64,000 bases of DNA from assembly GCA_010405405.1 (NCBI GenBank), contig MU004237.1, forward strand, positions 1,809,345 through 1,873,344. Reading direction: 5' to 3'. The notes beneath the pieces are model-generated. The model was not told the DNA's origin, searched no databases, and saw only the letters and a list, made by a program, of their open reading frames with translations. The number at the start of each line of letters is the position of its first letter. Positions within the stretch are counted from its first letter, which is position 1. Below are positions 21,555-32,900 of the stretch, piece by piece. The stretch is from Microthyrium microscopicum (taxonomy: Eukaryota; Ascomycota; Dothideomycetes; Microthyriales; Microthyriaceae). Both the position numbers and the translations under genes were made by a program.

Positions 21555-24174
21555 GGTGAATATATGTTGGTCAATATCTCATACGACAGAGGTCTCGGCC
21601 CAATCGATGTATCCAAAAACTCGTTTGATAGAAGGCTAAGGTGGTGTGTTGGAGTAAGTGGCGTTGAAGTATCAATTCGTCAATCTTGTGGGTTATGGCG
21701 CCAGAGGAGGCAGTATTCAGCCGCACAGCAGTGTAGACGATCTAGTTGGAGTAACAAGGCTGAGATGCGCTATTGACTTGAGAGATCACTGATGAAGAGG
21801 ATGAGTATGGAAATGAAGAGAAAGATAATTGCAAGCAAAACGATTTGAAGCAAAGACTAAGGCAGAGGGGCTGAAGTTAGAATAGTTGAAAAGCTATGGG
21901 GTGGAGTGTCTGGTGCTCGTGTGAGCTTGGTTTGGAGAAGTTGAGGTGCATTCTGGACGACACGCGACACATGCCATAACCAACGAATTGTATTGGCTGA
22001 CGGAATTGATGCATGTGTTTTCGTAGATGGAGGCGTGGGGTACATTGGTGTCTGGATTCGCCAGTTTTCTCTCTCTGTCCAGACCATCGACATCTACTCC
22101 TATCAAATCCATTCCCAGCCTTGGACCAAAAGGTCGCATGGTCACATATTGCTGGGAGATTGGATAAATGACCTCAACTGTCCTTACTGACTCTAGATGC
22201 ATTACTGGCGGTGCGGCGTAACATTTAGCCAGTCGCAGATGCACGATGCCTAGTTCTCTATCAATAGACGTTCGCCTCATGCAGCCGTGAATAATAGCTC
22301 TTCCATCTCTGTGAACTCCTGCAACCTTCAATAGTTGATCGGCGGGATGACAAGCTCCATCGTGGTGTTGGAGAAAAGTTGATTGTCTCCAAAGCACAAG
22401 CGTGGGCTAAAGGCTTGTGCTCAAGTCTCGACCTTTCTACCGGAACTCATCTTTACGTAGATTCGGTTGTACGAAAGCCAATGCAAAAGGCACGAGATCA
22501 TCTGTGCGCCATTGATATCCTTGGACCCCGGTGGCTTTCGCTTGGCATTTTGATGTCCTTCATTACTACATCCGGATAATGCGATACACCTATAAAGCTG
22601 ATTGCGCATACCTTATTCTCGAGTTCATTGCTTGTACTGCTAACTGGAGAAGGAGCAACTCTCGAAAGAATAAGAGGCTCTGTCTTTGCCCCAATCAAAT
22701 CCAGTAAGACTCTATGGAACAAAAGAAAATCAAAGCCAGAAGATGGAAAGCACAACACAGGGCTGGGTTTGCACCCAGACACGTGCCTGGTATTTCCGCT
22801 GGTTACGTCTCAAGTTAAACCTGGGAGCACGCAAATACTTATCCATTGATCTTCAGGGCACCAGCGCATTGATCAGGTTCAAAGAAACTAATTATCTCAA
22901 TTTGGAAATGAGTCTAGCCAGTTAGGATGTGCAAAGAAAAAATCAGTCGACAACGCGAAAAGTTCAGAAACATGTTTCGCGCTTGAAGTTTGAATGATTT
23001 TGCTTGCCATTTCCAGGTCTCATAAACAGCAATCGTTACTTCAAGTCCACGTGCCAATTGGGGGCTGGTAACTGCGCTATCGGCGTCAGTTTGCCACGCA
23101 CGACTCGAGATGTTGGAGATAGCAGAGCAGCAGCAGCAGATAGGAACGATGATTCTTCAGGGTTCGAAAGGCAGCATCAGTAGTAAGGTGCGATGTAGGA
23201 CGATAGGCTAGCCACGTCGCAATGATGACGGGAAGCGGATGTTTGTTTATATGGAAATCAGGATGTTTCTTTCCTTCTGGAAATAGAAGAGATTGCAGTA
23301 TCCAAAGTTTGTATGCAGACCTTCCAGGAAAGTGGTTGTGATGGAAGAGGTGGATGGCCCCCTTTTAGTACCGCTTCCCCTCATCCGATGGCCTTCCATA
23401 TTTGCGGTTGCCGTCAGAGGCTGGGGAAGTGGATAAACTTGGAGAATTATGGAAAGGCTGTATGACATCTTTGTCAGGAAATCTAGCATTGTTTATTTGC
23501 AAGCTGAGAAAGTTGTTGGTACTCACTCTTTGGAGCAAGATGTATGCCAGGAACCTTCATACCTTCAGCTGTACTCGGTACCAGATAATCAAAGACATGT
23601 GCAACTGTAGTAAAGAATCACTAGATGGAATAGAAGGGGATGAAAGATTTATTTGGGCTCAAGCTCGACGCGAATCCTGAGAGCGATCCGACAATTGATA
23701 GACGTTGGTTGCAACTTGCAAGCAAGTGGGCAGGTACGGAGCAGCCCCAGTCAACCCTGATAACGAACCCCCGAGTCCTGAATCTCTCATCCTCCATGTC
23801 CCTCAAGCTGCTCACTGCTCACGCAAAACTGCTCACTCGCACCTGAACATTGTCACCATCATCGTTAACCCTCCCTGCACTACTTTTCTGCTCTGCTACT
23901 CCTTGAACCTTTCAAAGACTTAATCTGCTCCTTCTTCCCTATCAATTCTGCTCCTACTGTCCCAAGCTGAGCCTGTTTACCTGTCCCTCTCCCGCCATTC
24001 AGCCAGTCTTCCAACTCTCATCCTCCATCTTTCTGTCATCACCACCACTGATCAACTCTCTCGGCCCATTCGTATTATTTCTCATACAATTACTCTCCTG
24101 CGGCCTTCTCTATCACCACAGTCTTACGACTCACTTTATTACCTCACACGTTCATCATACACATACTACTTGAC
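21555..24174. other. Long intergenic region between divergent genes
   Basis: Holds the promoters of the bHLH gene (minus) and the ubiquitin-fold gene (plus). Frames such as the minus-strand one at 21894-22397 lack domain character. Pyrimidine-rich sequence from about 23870 to 24170 looks like a leader and core promoter for the plus-strand gene. No tRNA or repeat seen. Confidence 0.45.
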
Positions 24175-24864
24175 ATGGCGTCATCATCGCAATCCAAGGG
24201 CATATCATCCGGAGCCATAGGTGTTCCGGATCAACCTCTACATCCAACTCAAACTGCTACTTCGTCCGGAGCAGAAAGAGGTCTATCTACAAACGCTACT
24301 TTGACTGGAGCAGAAACCGGTCAAACAGGTCAAACTGCAGGTACTTCAATAACTCCCATCACCAATGCCCCAGCACCCGCACGCTCAAATTCCAGTGCCA
24401 TTTTACCGGCAACTGATGCTCCACCCAATCCCTCTGCTCCCACAGAACCCATCAAACCAGGTGATGCCGCAACAATCCGCATCAACCTGCTCCTCACCAC
24501 TGGGAGTCGTCACCCATTCACCATCAACCTCAAGTTTCTTAATAGACGAGACATCAAGGCTGAAAACAATGACCCCTGGAATATCAGTGTGTATGACATG
24601 AAGAGTCTGATTTGGCATGAATGGTTTGAAGAATGGGATACTCGTCCAACTTCACCAGGCTCCATTCGTTTGATTTTTCTCGGTGGTCTTTTGGACGACA
24701 AGCTTGCTCTCAAGGATTGTCGTCTCAACCGGAATGAAGTTAACGTTGTCCACATGACTGTCAAACCACAGGACACACACGAAGAAGAAGAATACAAGAG
24801 CAAGGAGCAAAAAGGCTCTGGAAGCAATGGTCGAAGCAGCTCCGGCTGTTGTGTCATACTATAA
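24175..24864 (+). CDS. Membrane-anchored ubiquitin-fold (MUB/UBL3-type) protein with CAAX tail
   Basis: 229 residues read without splicing. A low-complexity N-terminal third (Thr/Ala/Pro-rich) leads to a ubiquitin-like fold at about 98-200: TIRINLLLTTGSRHPFTINL, then VYDMKSLIWHEWFEEW, and IRLIFLGGLLDDKLALKDC with the typical FLGGLL-DD strand. The protein ends SSSGCCVIL, a CaaX box (C-V-I-L) with a neighbouring Cys: prenylation, probably geranylgeranyl because of the final Leu, plus possible palmitoylation would hold it at a membrane. Such proteins in plants and animals recruit E2 enzymes or sort cargo. The stop is directly followed by a long frame, and a possible 50-base intron (24851-24900) would remove the CAAX residues VIL and join the two; see that entry. 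Confidence 0.82.
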   Translation: MASSSQSKGISSGAIGVPDQPLHPTQTATSSGAERGLSTNATLTGAETGQTGQTAGTSITPITNAPAPARSNSSAILPATDAPPNPSAPTEPIKPGDAATIRINLLLTTGSRHPFTINLKFLNRRDIKAENNDPWNISVYDMKSLIWHEWFEEWDTRPTSPGSIRLIFLGGLLDDKLALKDCRLNRNEVNVVHMTVKPQDTHEEEEYKSKEQKGSGSNGRSSSGCCVIL

Positions 24865-24869
24865 AATTG

Positions 24870-27800
24870 ATGACTATTGCTAACAGTGTTTTGATTGCAG
24901 TGCCAGTGCAGACAGGATCGGAAGAGGATAAAGGAGGGGAAAATCAACAGTCGGATGAGACGCCCTCCGGTCCCCACCGCAGCAGACGCTGGCTTTGCTT
25001 TGGACGAAAGGCCAACTCCTCGGCTGACAGCTCACGATCTACCCCTGACCCCAGACGCAACGCGGACTCTCCATCAACAGACCAGAAACCGGGCTTTTGG
25101 AGTGAGGTCAAAAATGATGTGCGAGCCCATCATCAGCGAAAAGAGCAACAGCGAGAAGACGAGCGACGAAAATTTATTGCGCGGGTAATGCGAGACAACG
25201 CGGAGAATGAAGAACGTCGGCGCGCATAGCAGCGGCCGTTAGATGAGGAGCAAGCAGCTCTACAGCAAGAAGAGAATCGGCGAGGAGATGAACGGCGAGC
25301 AGAACGAGATCGAGCAGCTCTAGAGGAACCGCATCTACAGCGAGTTGCAGCTCAAGAGCGAGCAGCTCAACAGCTGGCTGACCAACAGCAACGAGATCAA
25401 GAGCAAGCAGCTCAACAGCAACGAGATAAACAGCAAAGGAGGCGTCGTTTGCCAGGCTTCAAATCCCTAACAAACACAACACATCGCACAACCGGTACCC
25501 CCGGTCAGCCTACGCCAACCCGACAGCGACTCAGGGACTTTTTTCGCAATCATCGCCCATTAACCCGTCGAGAGAAAGATGATAATGACAAAGACAGCAA
25601 AGACAAGAACGACAAAGGCGATGACAAGAACCGCCCTGACAGCAAGGATGATGCCAACACGAACAACGATACTACCGGCAATGCTACCACCGGCAATGCT
25701 ACCACAGGCCATGATGCCAAAGGCAGTGACTCCGATGGAAACAACACTACAGGCAATGACTCTAGAGGCAATGACTCCAATGGAAGCAACACCACAGGCA
25801 ATGATTCCAGAGGCAATGACTACAAGGGAAAAGGCAAGCAACGCGCATATCCCATCAGGCCTGATTCCTCCGAGTCGCCAAATCCCTTCCTAGCACCAGA
25901 ACATTCTACGGGACAAACCCCACAGGGGCCAATCGGACCTGTGTCTGATAGTGGTTTTGACTCGGAGAACATGTCAAGGCAGCGTCAGCTTGTCGAAGGG
26001 GATCGTCTCGTTCTCCCAGGAGAACCAGACAATGTTGATGAGGACCCGGATGCGATCACTGAGGTGGACCCAACGATCGCTAGACTTCCCAGAATCACAC
26101 TTACTGATCCGGGTCCTGTTCCGGGTCCGAATGGCCTACGAATTCTCGAGCATGAATTCACGATTGAAAGCATGAGGTAAGTAGTCTTGTTTGTCACTTC
26201 TCATCGAATTGTCAAAATGGTTGCATTGTCTACTGTACAAGCCATGCTAAGAGTCCTCTTGAATCTGCCATGGAGCCTGTCACAATTTGCATACAAGAAA
26301 AGCAAAACGACTAGCCGAAGTTGCTACCATTTTTTCCATCACTGCCGCTTTTCAAATCTCAGCAGATTTGGCGCGTTTGGATTGCGGATACAACCATAGC
26401 GCCTGTCATACATTTGCAAAGCCAATACTAACAGATACTAGGGGTGCTCCATTAGAACGGGAGCAACTGGCACAATATAGGCGGGGCGAACTCCATCCAT
26501 CGCAGATTGAGCTCATGTCTCAACGCATTGCTTCAGCTCCAACTTCCGAAAGTCTAGATGCTACCCAACGGACCCAGATGGGGATTCCATACTTTCCAGC
26601 GCATGATCGCGCTTTGATTGAGTTTTTGTTCGTGGAAACCATAGACCATCAACTACCCTGTACTCCTCAGCGTGCTCTGGAACGAAGTCTCAACTATATG
26701 CGTTACCGTCACCCCAATACCTTCTGGTCATACTTTGATGCATCAGTTGGAGCATCACTATCTTCGCCTCCAACTTCAACAGCTGCTGGAGCGAGTTCCT
26801 CTCTACGGCTATCACCTGCAGAATGGCAATCGGTATCGCAGTCCTTTCAACGAATTATCTCGGCAGGAGTTCCACTATTACGTCGTCGTTCATCTGCTAG
26901 ATCGTCATCGGCAGGTCCTTCAGCGGTACGATCAGTGGTAAGAGCTCCAATCTCAGGACCATCCAACGCAGGACTCCCACTGCCAGAACTTCGTAGAGAA
27001 CTTGGAGCATGGGGACTTTTGGAAGGAGAAACAGATTATGAAGTGCCACATATTATACCACCACCATTTCCTGAAGGACCGTATGTATCGCCATCAACTG
27101 AATCGACATCAATTAGCTCGGGCTGGGTTGGAACGTCAACAGTTGGATCGCCGGTAATTGGATCGCCACGCGCATCAACTGAAGGGCCATCAACTGCAGT
27201 AACTGCACCAGCAGCTACTACTGCGCCATCAACTGAAGGACCATCAACTGCAGCACCATCAACCGCGGGTCCTTCAACTGCGGCTCCTTCAACTACAGCC
27301 CCATCAGCTATGGCGCCTTCAACTGTAGCGCCATCGACTACCGCGACAGCAACTGTGGTACCTGCACCGGCGGCACCAGCAATGACAGCATCAGTACCAC
27401 CAGCGGCTACGGGGTATTTCGATATGGGGCCGTCGACTGCAGGACCACCAACAACTGCAGGACCACCAGTCGCAGGATCATCAACAACTGCAGGACCACC
27501 AAATACCGCGCCAGCAACTGCAGCACCTGCAACGGCGGCACCAGTAACGGCAGCCCCAGTACCACCACCAGCTACAGACTATCCCACCATGGGCTCGTCA
27601 ATTGCAGGACCTAGGGCGCCACCACCACCCGGCAATCGAGGTGGATCTGGTGATGCCCATCACGACTCTTGGTGGTCAAACTTCTCCTTCGCCAGAGCAG
27701 CATCGCAGCTCTCATATAGTCGTCTATTCCACAGTCCCCGCTACCTTCTCAAGCGCAATCAGACAAATCAGACCAACTATCAGACTCCTCAGCCAACTCC

Positions 27801-28065
27801 AGGCGTGGTCTACATCTCCAAGATATCACCCAAATTGGACCTGCCCACTGCAGTTACCACGCCATTGGGTCTTGAAATGGCTCCGCTTGACAACGAATGC
27901 TCTATCCGTGTTCTCAGTGATGCCGAGCTGGCTGGTCTGCAACAGGATGGTGGGTATGGTCGAAGCCGCACTCCGATCTCTTGTGATGAGGTCTTTGATT
28001 CGATCCTCATGTGCTACAAGCGAGATGTTGCTTTGTTGCATGCTAGTCGACCTGTTGGATTGTGA
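24870..28065 (+). CDS. Long low-complexity protein or alternative C-terminal extension of the ubiquitin-fold gene
   Basis: No known family recognised. As a separate gene it would start at ATG 24870, six bases past the previous stop. As an extension it would join exon 24175-24850 to 24901 by a 50-base intron with a GCTAAC branch and TTGCAG acceptor but a weak GTGTCA donor, giving 1,224 residues in one frame. An in-frame TAG at 25227-25229 is the last codon of a potential 45-base GT-AG intron (25185-25229, phase 0). Another intron, 26177-26297, has a strong GTAAGT donor. Order: charged region; Gln/Glu/Arg coiled coil (about 25230-25440); Asp/Asn/Gly-rich repeats; a segment with acidic and hydrophobic motifs; a helical part after 26298 (KRLAEVATIFSITAAFQISA); Pro/Ala/Ser/Thr repeats; and a conserved-looking C terminus (SCDEVFDSILMCYKRDVALL). 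Function unknown. Confidence 0.6.
25255..25440 (+). repeat. Gln/Glu/Arg-coding repeat tract (AGCAGCTC-like)
   Basis: Imperfect copies of CGAGCAGCTC and CAACAGCAACGAGAT encode a predicted coiled coil rich in Gln, Arg and Ala. The units differ in length, so the repeat is old or drifting. Confidence 0.65.
25668..25830 (+). repeat. 15-bp-type repeats coding TTGN/DSRGN units
   Basis: Repeated ACCGGCAATGCTACC and ACAGGCAATGACTC-like units encode a run of Thr, Gly, Asn, Asp and Ser. Low complexity, likely disordered in the protein. Confidence 0.75.
27175..27570 (+). repeat. Pro/Ser/Thr/Ala-coding repeats (TCAACTGC-like)
   Basis: Many imperfect copies of CCATCAACTGCAGCA-like units encode APST and AGPP runs. 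Mucin-like composition, but no signal peptide is present, so glycosylation is not implied. Confidence 0.75.
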
Positions 28066-28705
28066 GTAGGTGTTGTTTAACTCGGAATCGGGGTTATATT
28101 GGGTTTTGATAAATTCGCTTCATTCGCCATTGTCAAGGGATTTCTGTACACTTCAGTCACTCTCTGTCTGTTTTCATGTTTTTTGTTTTGTTTTGCTTTG
28201 AGGTTATTGGTCATTCGTCAGCTTGGTGTTTGGGAATTGAGGGATCTTACATGGTGGATTACATTATTCTTCGTTTGGTAATATGCTTTACTCAGTCAAT
28301 TCATTCACATTCCTTCAACTTTCCCGTTGACGTGACATGTTTTATCGCTCTGTGTGTGTCGTCTACAGGTCCTAGGTTGGTCATCTGAACGATTTTCAAC
28401 CTGTCTGATTTGATGGAGTATTGCATCAGGCTATCTGCCTTCTTACCTGATATAATCGGCTACTGGACACAAAAAGTTTTTTCATCGTTCATATATGCAC
28501 CGCAAGAGATGTTGGCTAACGGATGATGTAAAGATGGGGACCAAGTATACTCACTACATTCACTGATACATATTCTGCTCCGACTTGACGTTTAACGTGA
28601 TATATTCACTCGCTTTCTATCTGCCTCGCAATCTTCATTTCTCTAGACATGAACAACCCCCTCCTCTCTCCCTTCATTTTCTCCTCTTTCCTCTCATGCC
28701 TCAAC
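28066..28705. other. Spacer between convergent genes
   Basis: T-rich 3' flanks. A few short frames only; nothing supported. Confidence 0.5.
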
Positions 28706-29238
28706 CTAAGAAATCCGCGCCCCCTTAACCATCTCACTAAACAAACTCGGTCTCTCCCTCATCTCCTCCCCCGCCCCAAAAACATCCTCCCACGCAACCT
28801 CCGTCTCCTTCCCCATCAATATATCCTCATGCACACTCTGTCCACCCCCTGGCAATCGCCCCAGCACAGCTGGTCGCCAGCTGCCGGCGCGCACGGCGTT
28901 GAGTTCCATGGCGCGTTTGATGGGTGCTGCGAGGCCGTAGGTGTGGCGAAGCGCTGTGGATGTCATTTGTTCGCGCGTGGAGACCCAGGCGGTGAGGCGC
29001 GCTTCGAGGGGGTGGGTTGAGTCGAGGGAGTTATTGGTGTGGGAGGTGCATGTGGTGGTGGGGATGCCGGAGATGGGTGCTTCGGCGATGGAGGCGCGGA
29101 GGGTGTCGTGGACGCCGGGGGCGGAGGGGGCGGATAGGAGGGGGGTTGTTTGGGTGTTGTGGGGTTTTGTTGGGACGATGCGGATTGACTGTGTGATGTT
29201 AGTTTGATGATGGTGGGGATGGAGGGGAGATGGACCAT
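28706..29238 (-). CDS. UMP1: Proteasome maturation factor
   Basis: Chaperone of 20S core assembly, degraded once the proteasome is finished. On the minus strand, exon 2 (28706-29188) encodes 160 residues beginning SIRIVPTKPHN and containing the family core: HPLEARLTAWVSTREQM, LRHTYGLAAPIKRAMEL, GSWRPAVLGR, SVHEDILMGKETEVAWEDVF. The start codon is most simply ATG 29236-29238, followed at once by a 47-base intron (29189-29235) with a CTAAC branch, so that exon 1 contributes only the Met and the protein begins MSIRIVP, as in other fungal UMP1 proteins. The donor GTCCAT is weak, which is the uncertain point. Total 161 residues, normal for the family. Confidence 0.88.
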
Positions 29239-29914
29239 TGTGATGATGTTTTTGAGGAGTTGGTCTAAGTGTTCTTGGAGGGTGTAGATGTAGAAGAGGT
29301 TGTACGGGCAGAGCCGTGTAGTGGTTGTGAGAGATTGGTGGTGTGATGGAGATGAGTTGGTGAGAAGAAGATAGAGTTGTGGTGTTGAGCTTGAGCAGGC
29401 CACCATGAGCTTCGTAGACGTCTGGTTGAGAGCTCCAACAGGGTTGCTAACGCTGTCAACCCTAATCCTTCGGTGCTTGAGCTAGGGCCGCATTGAGCCA
29501 ATGAGCATGCATCGCGGCCGCGACTTGAGTAGCTAATTGATGAGGCGGCCTTGACCGTCATCGCCAACAATCCTACAATCACCATACACATACACCACCA
29601 CCCGGCATAACCATCAACCCAATTCTCCCGACTTCACGTTGCTTGACCAGGCGACCAGACTCCAAACCCGTCACTCAGAGACAGTACATCGCCCAGATCG
29701 ACCGGATCTCTTTGATCGCAATCAGCCTAAATATCAGGCAACGTTACAACGTTTCTCAAGCCTACGAAACCTCATACAGCCATTGAGATACAGAACTTAC
29801 CCTCTGCGGGCCAACTAGCCGCATTGGCGCTCTCTTTCTGAGGCCCAAGAGCCTCCATCTGCCTTGATCCGGGTCGATATCAGATCTTCCGTGGCTCCAG
29901 CTCATGTCGCCTGG
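29239..29914. other. Bidirectional promoter region
   Basis: Lies between the start of UMP1 (minus) and the VPS9-ankyrin gene (plus). A palindromic GCGGCCGCGAC cluster near 29515 is GC-rich. No TATA box is evident. No coding feature. Confidence 0.4.
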
Positions 29915-32900
29915 ATGCTACCGTTAAACCCATACCTGCGGGCATTTTTTCGGAGCAGTACACTACCCTCCCAGTGCTCGCCCGTATCTCAACACGTATG
30001 CGCTACTCTTGCACTTCCAAGACTCGAGCTGGAGTTTGTTTTCGAGGATCTGACAAGGCTGACATGTGATCTTGACTTTTAGGTTCTTCTCGTGCCAACT
30101 ACCGAATACCTTTTCACACACCGCGATCGCGATACTCAAGTTGCATATTCAGATCTTGCAAATTCGGAAGATTTTCTTGCTAGCCATGTTTTGCGTGTCA
30201 GTGGGCCCTCCCCATCGTCGGGGGGAAAAGAGGGGACGCCGAGTTTGCGCGAGACGAGGGGGAAGGCGAAGCAATATACAACACTCAATGGACGAACGGT
30301 GATATTGAAGGACTCTTTTATCTACAGCAACAAAGGTAGACACTGGGGCTTTGGCATGCTGCGTTCGATAACTGACCAGTCTGTACAGGTTTTAAACATC
30401 TTAGTCAAGCGCAAGTCCTTAGCGATGCGATTTTCATTCCCGATACCCCTGAACAGCAGCCATGGGTCATATACTACATATCGCGACCGCTTGTTGGATT
30501 TGCGGAACCCATTACATACAAAGCTGGTCAAGTCAATACAGTCGCTTTGGCAGATGCGCTCAAGTCGCCAACATCCCCGGCTGGACCTGCCACTCCCAAG
30601 AAGATAATCAAATCATTCACGGACTTGATGAACCAGTTTCCAATGATATCTCGACAAATGCAGCCAGGGCTGGAGCGGATCTTTAACGAGTTTAAGCGAG
30701 AAATCGAGAAGCCATTACCATCATTACCATCATCCGGGTCTACTGGATCAGAGTCATCTCGCAAGTTGGCCAAAAGGAGAAATTCAATATCGTCGATAAC
30801 TAGTCTATCAAACTCAACGCATAGTGCTGTTACAAGTGAATTGAATGGCGCCATCTATCATTCCAGTTTGGAGTTGTCCCATATGGAGGAGGATTTGCGA
30901 CATTCGTTGGAGATCGCGATCACTGCGGCAATAGATCTCTTTCAGATGGTTGACAAGCAACAATTATCACTCTTGGGTTCAAGCACCGATCTAACTGGAG
31001 CCATGGTGGAGCGAATGATTGAACGATACGTAACGGAACATCTTCACGACACTATGCTCTTTCCTCGGATATGTACGTCTCGAAAATCCGAGGATTCCGA
31101 ATTGGAAGCACGAGTACGACAAATGGTAGACATTGATATATCTCAAGTTGGTATCTCGATAGAAACTGGAAGAGCAGGGAAGCGAGAACTAGCTCTCAGA
31201 CTCGCTTCAGGGGTCAACATTTTCAAGAACATGGGTGTCTCTAGCAGTCCGCAGGAGATGCTTGACATTTTGGTTGAAACCGAAAAAGCAATAACACATC
31301 AAACGTCTCCAAAGAAGCAGACGAATGGTGATACCGAGTCAGGTTCTGAAAAGAAATATGCTATTATGGCTATCAGTGCTGATACTTTGGTCTCATTATT
31401 ACTAGTTGTGGTTATCCGCTCACCAGTACGACACTTACAAGCTCGATTGCTGTATATGCGACATTTCATCTTCATTGATGATGTGGAGAGCGGCGAGATT
31501 GGATATGCGCTTAGCACGTTTGAAGCGGTTCTGTCATATCTTTCCCATGATTCTAGTGGACTTCGGAGATCTAGTCTGCGGAATCGCAGGCTATGGCGCG
31601 CAACAAAAGATGGAAAGATACCTGATATGCGAGAGATCCTGGAACCGGACGTTTCATCGGATGCAAATGAGTTTGCGGTATCATCAAATCCCTCAACGAC
31701 TGACTTGAAATCCATGGCTGGTACAACCTTGGACGACAATGCTTTCGCCCCGATTCACAGTATGGCGGCAAAAACAAACGGCTCACTCAATCATGTCTTT
31801 CCTTTTCAGAATCACACAATAGTTCCAGATATCGAGGAACCTTTACCCTTGGAGCCTCGACCAAAAATCAAGAAGAGAGTGTCTGTCCAGTCTCGCAGTG
31901 CTTCCATATCATCAGTCTCCTCGGTCCGATCAATACCACTAACAATAAACTCTATATCCTCCAATTTCGATGGAGACCTGTCCATGGAAACTCTAGCTCA
32001 AACTCAAGGGCCAGATGGCGAGTCTGTCCTCATGATGGCCATACATAGCCGTCAAGCAAAAGCGCTCAAATATCTCCTCAACCTTCACACCTACTTCCCT
32101 ATCAACGCCGTACTTGATGACGAAAATAACGAGTCCACAACTCTCCTCGGCGCAGCAATGCAGACTGGCCATCGACAGATTACAGATATGATTCTTAGTT
32201 TCATCATCGACAATACCGATGACATGGACGTCCTCAAAACCTATCTTGCAAGACAAGATGATAATGGGAGATGCGCTGCGCATTTTCTCTTTGACTATCC
32301 CGGTCTTATGGCAAAGATAGGAGATTATGTTTCCTGGCGACTCAAAGATAAGAATGGTCAGACACCACTTTTTGCTTTATGTCGATCATATGATCATGAG
32401 GAGTATAAGTGGATGGTGGAGACTGCCATAGAATTTGCAACCAAATCTCAGCGCGATGGCGACCGACTCCGACTGAGTGATCACATTGATAATAAGGGGA
32501 ACACATTGCTCCATATCATCAATGAGCCTTCATTAGCTGCCCGGCTACTTCTTGAATGCGATTCGGATGTCAATGCCGCCAATGACAAGCATTTTACGCC
32601 ACTCATGGTTGCTAGCAAGTATGGAAGAACTGAAATGGTACGCACGCTATTCAGTGATCCAAGAGTTGATCTCTACGCAAGAGATCTACGAGGTCTTACA
32701 GCCGTCGAGCTTGCGAAAGACGACGAGGTTCGCAATCGTATAGACGATCTAGTTCTTCTAGGCACACCACCAACCTTTGATCAACGCATAACGAGAGTTG
32801 TTCGTTCATATTTTGTCGAAGACGGCACAGTACGCTTCATCATAAAATCTGCTGCAAAGAATCCGAACTCAACCGTCACAATCACCACTTGCCGCCGCAC

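Noticed and set aside
21894-22397. 167-codon minus-strand frame
   Set aside because: No domain, no splice partners, and it lies in the upstream region of the bHLH gene.
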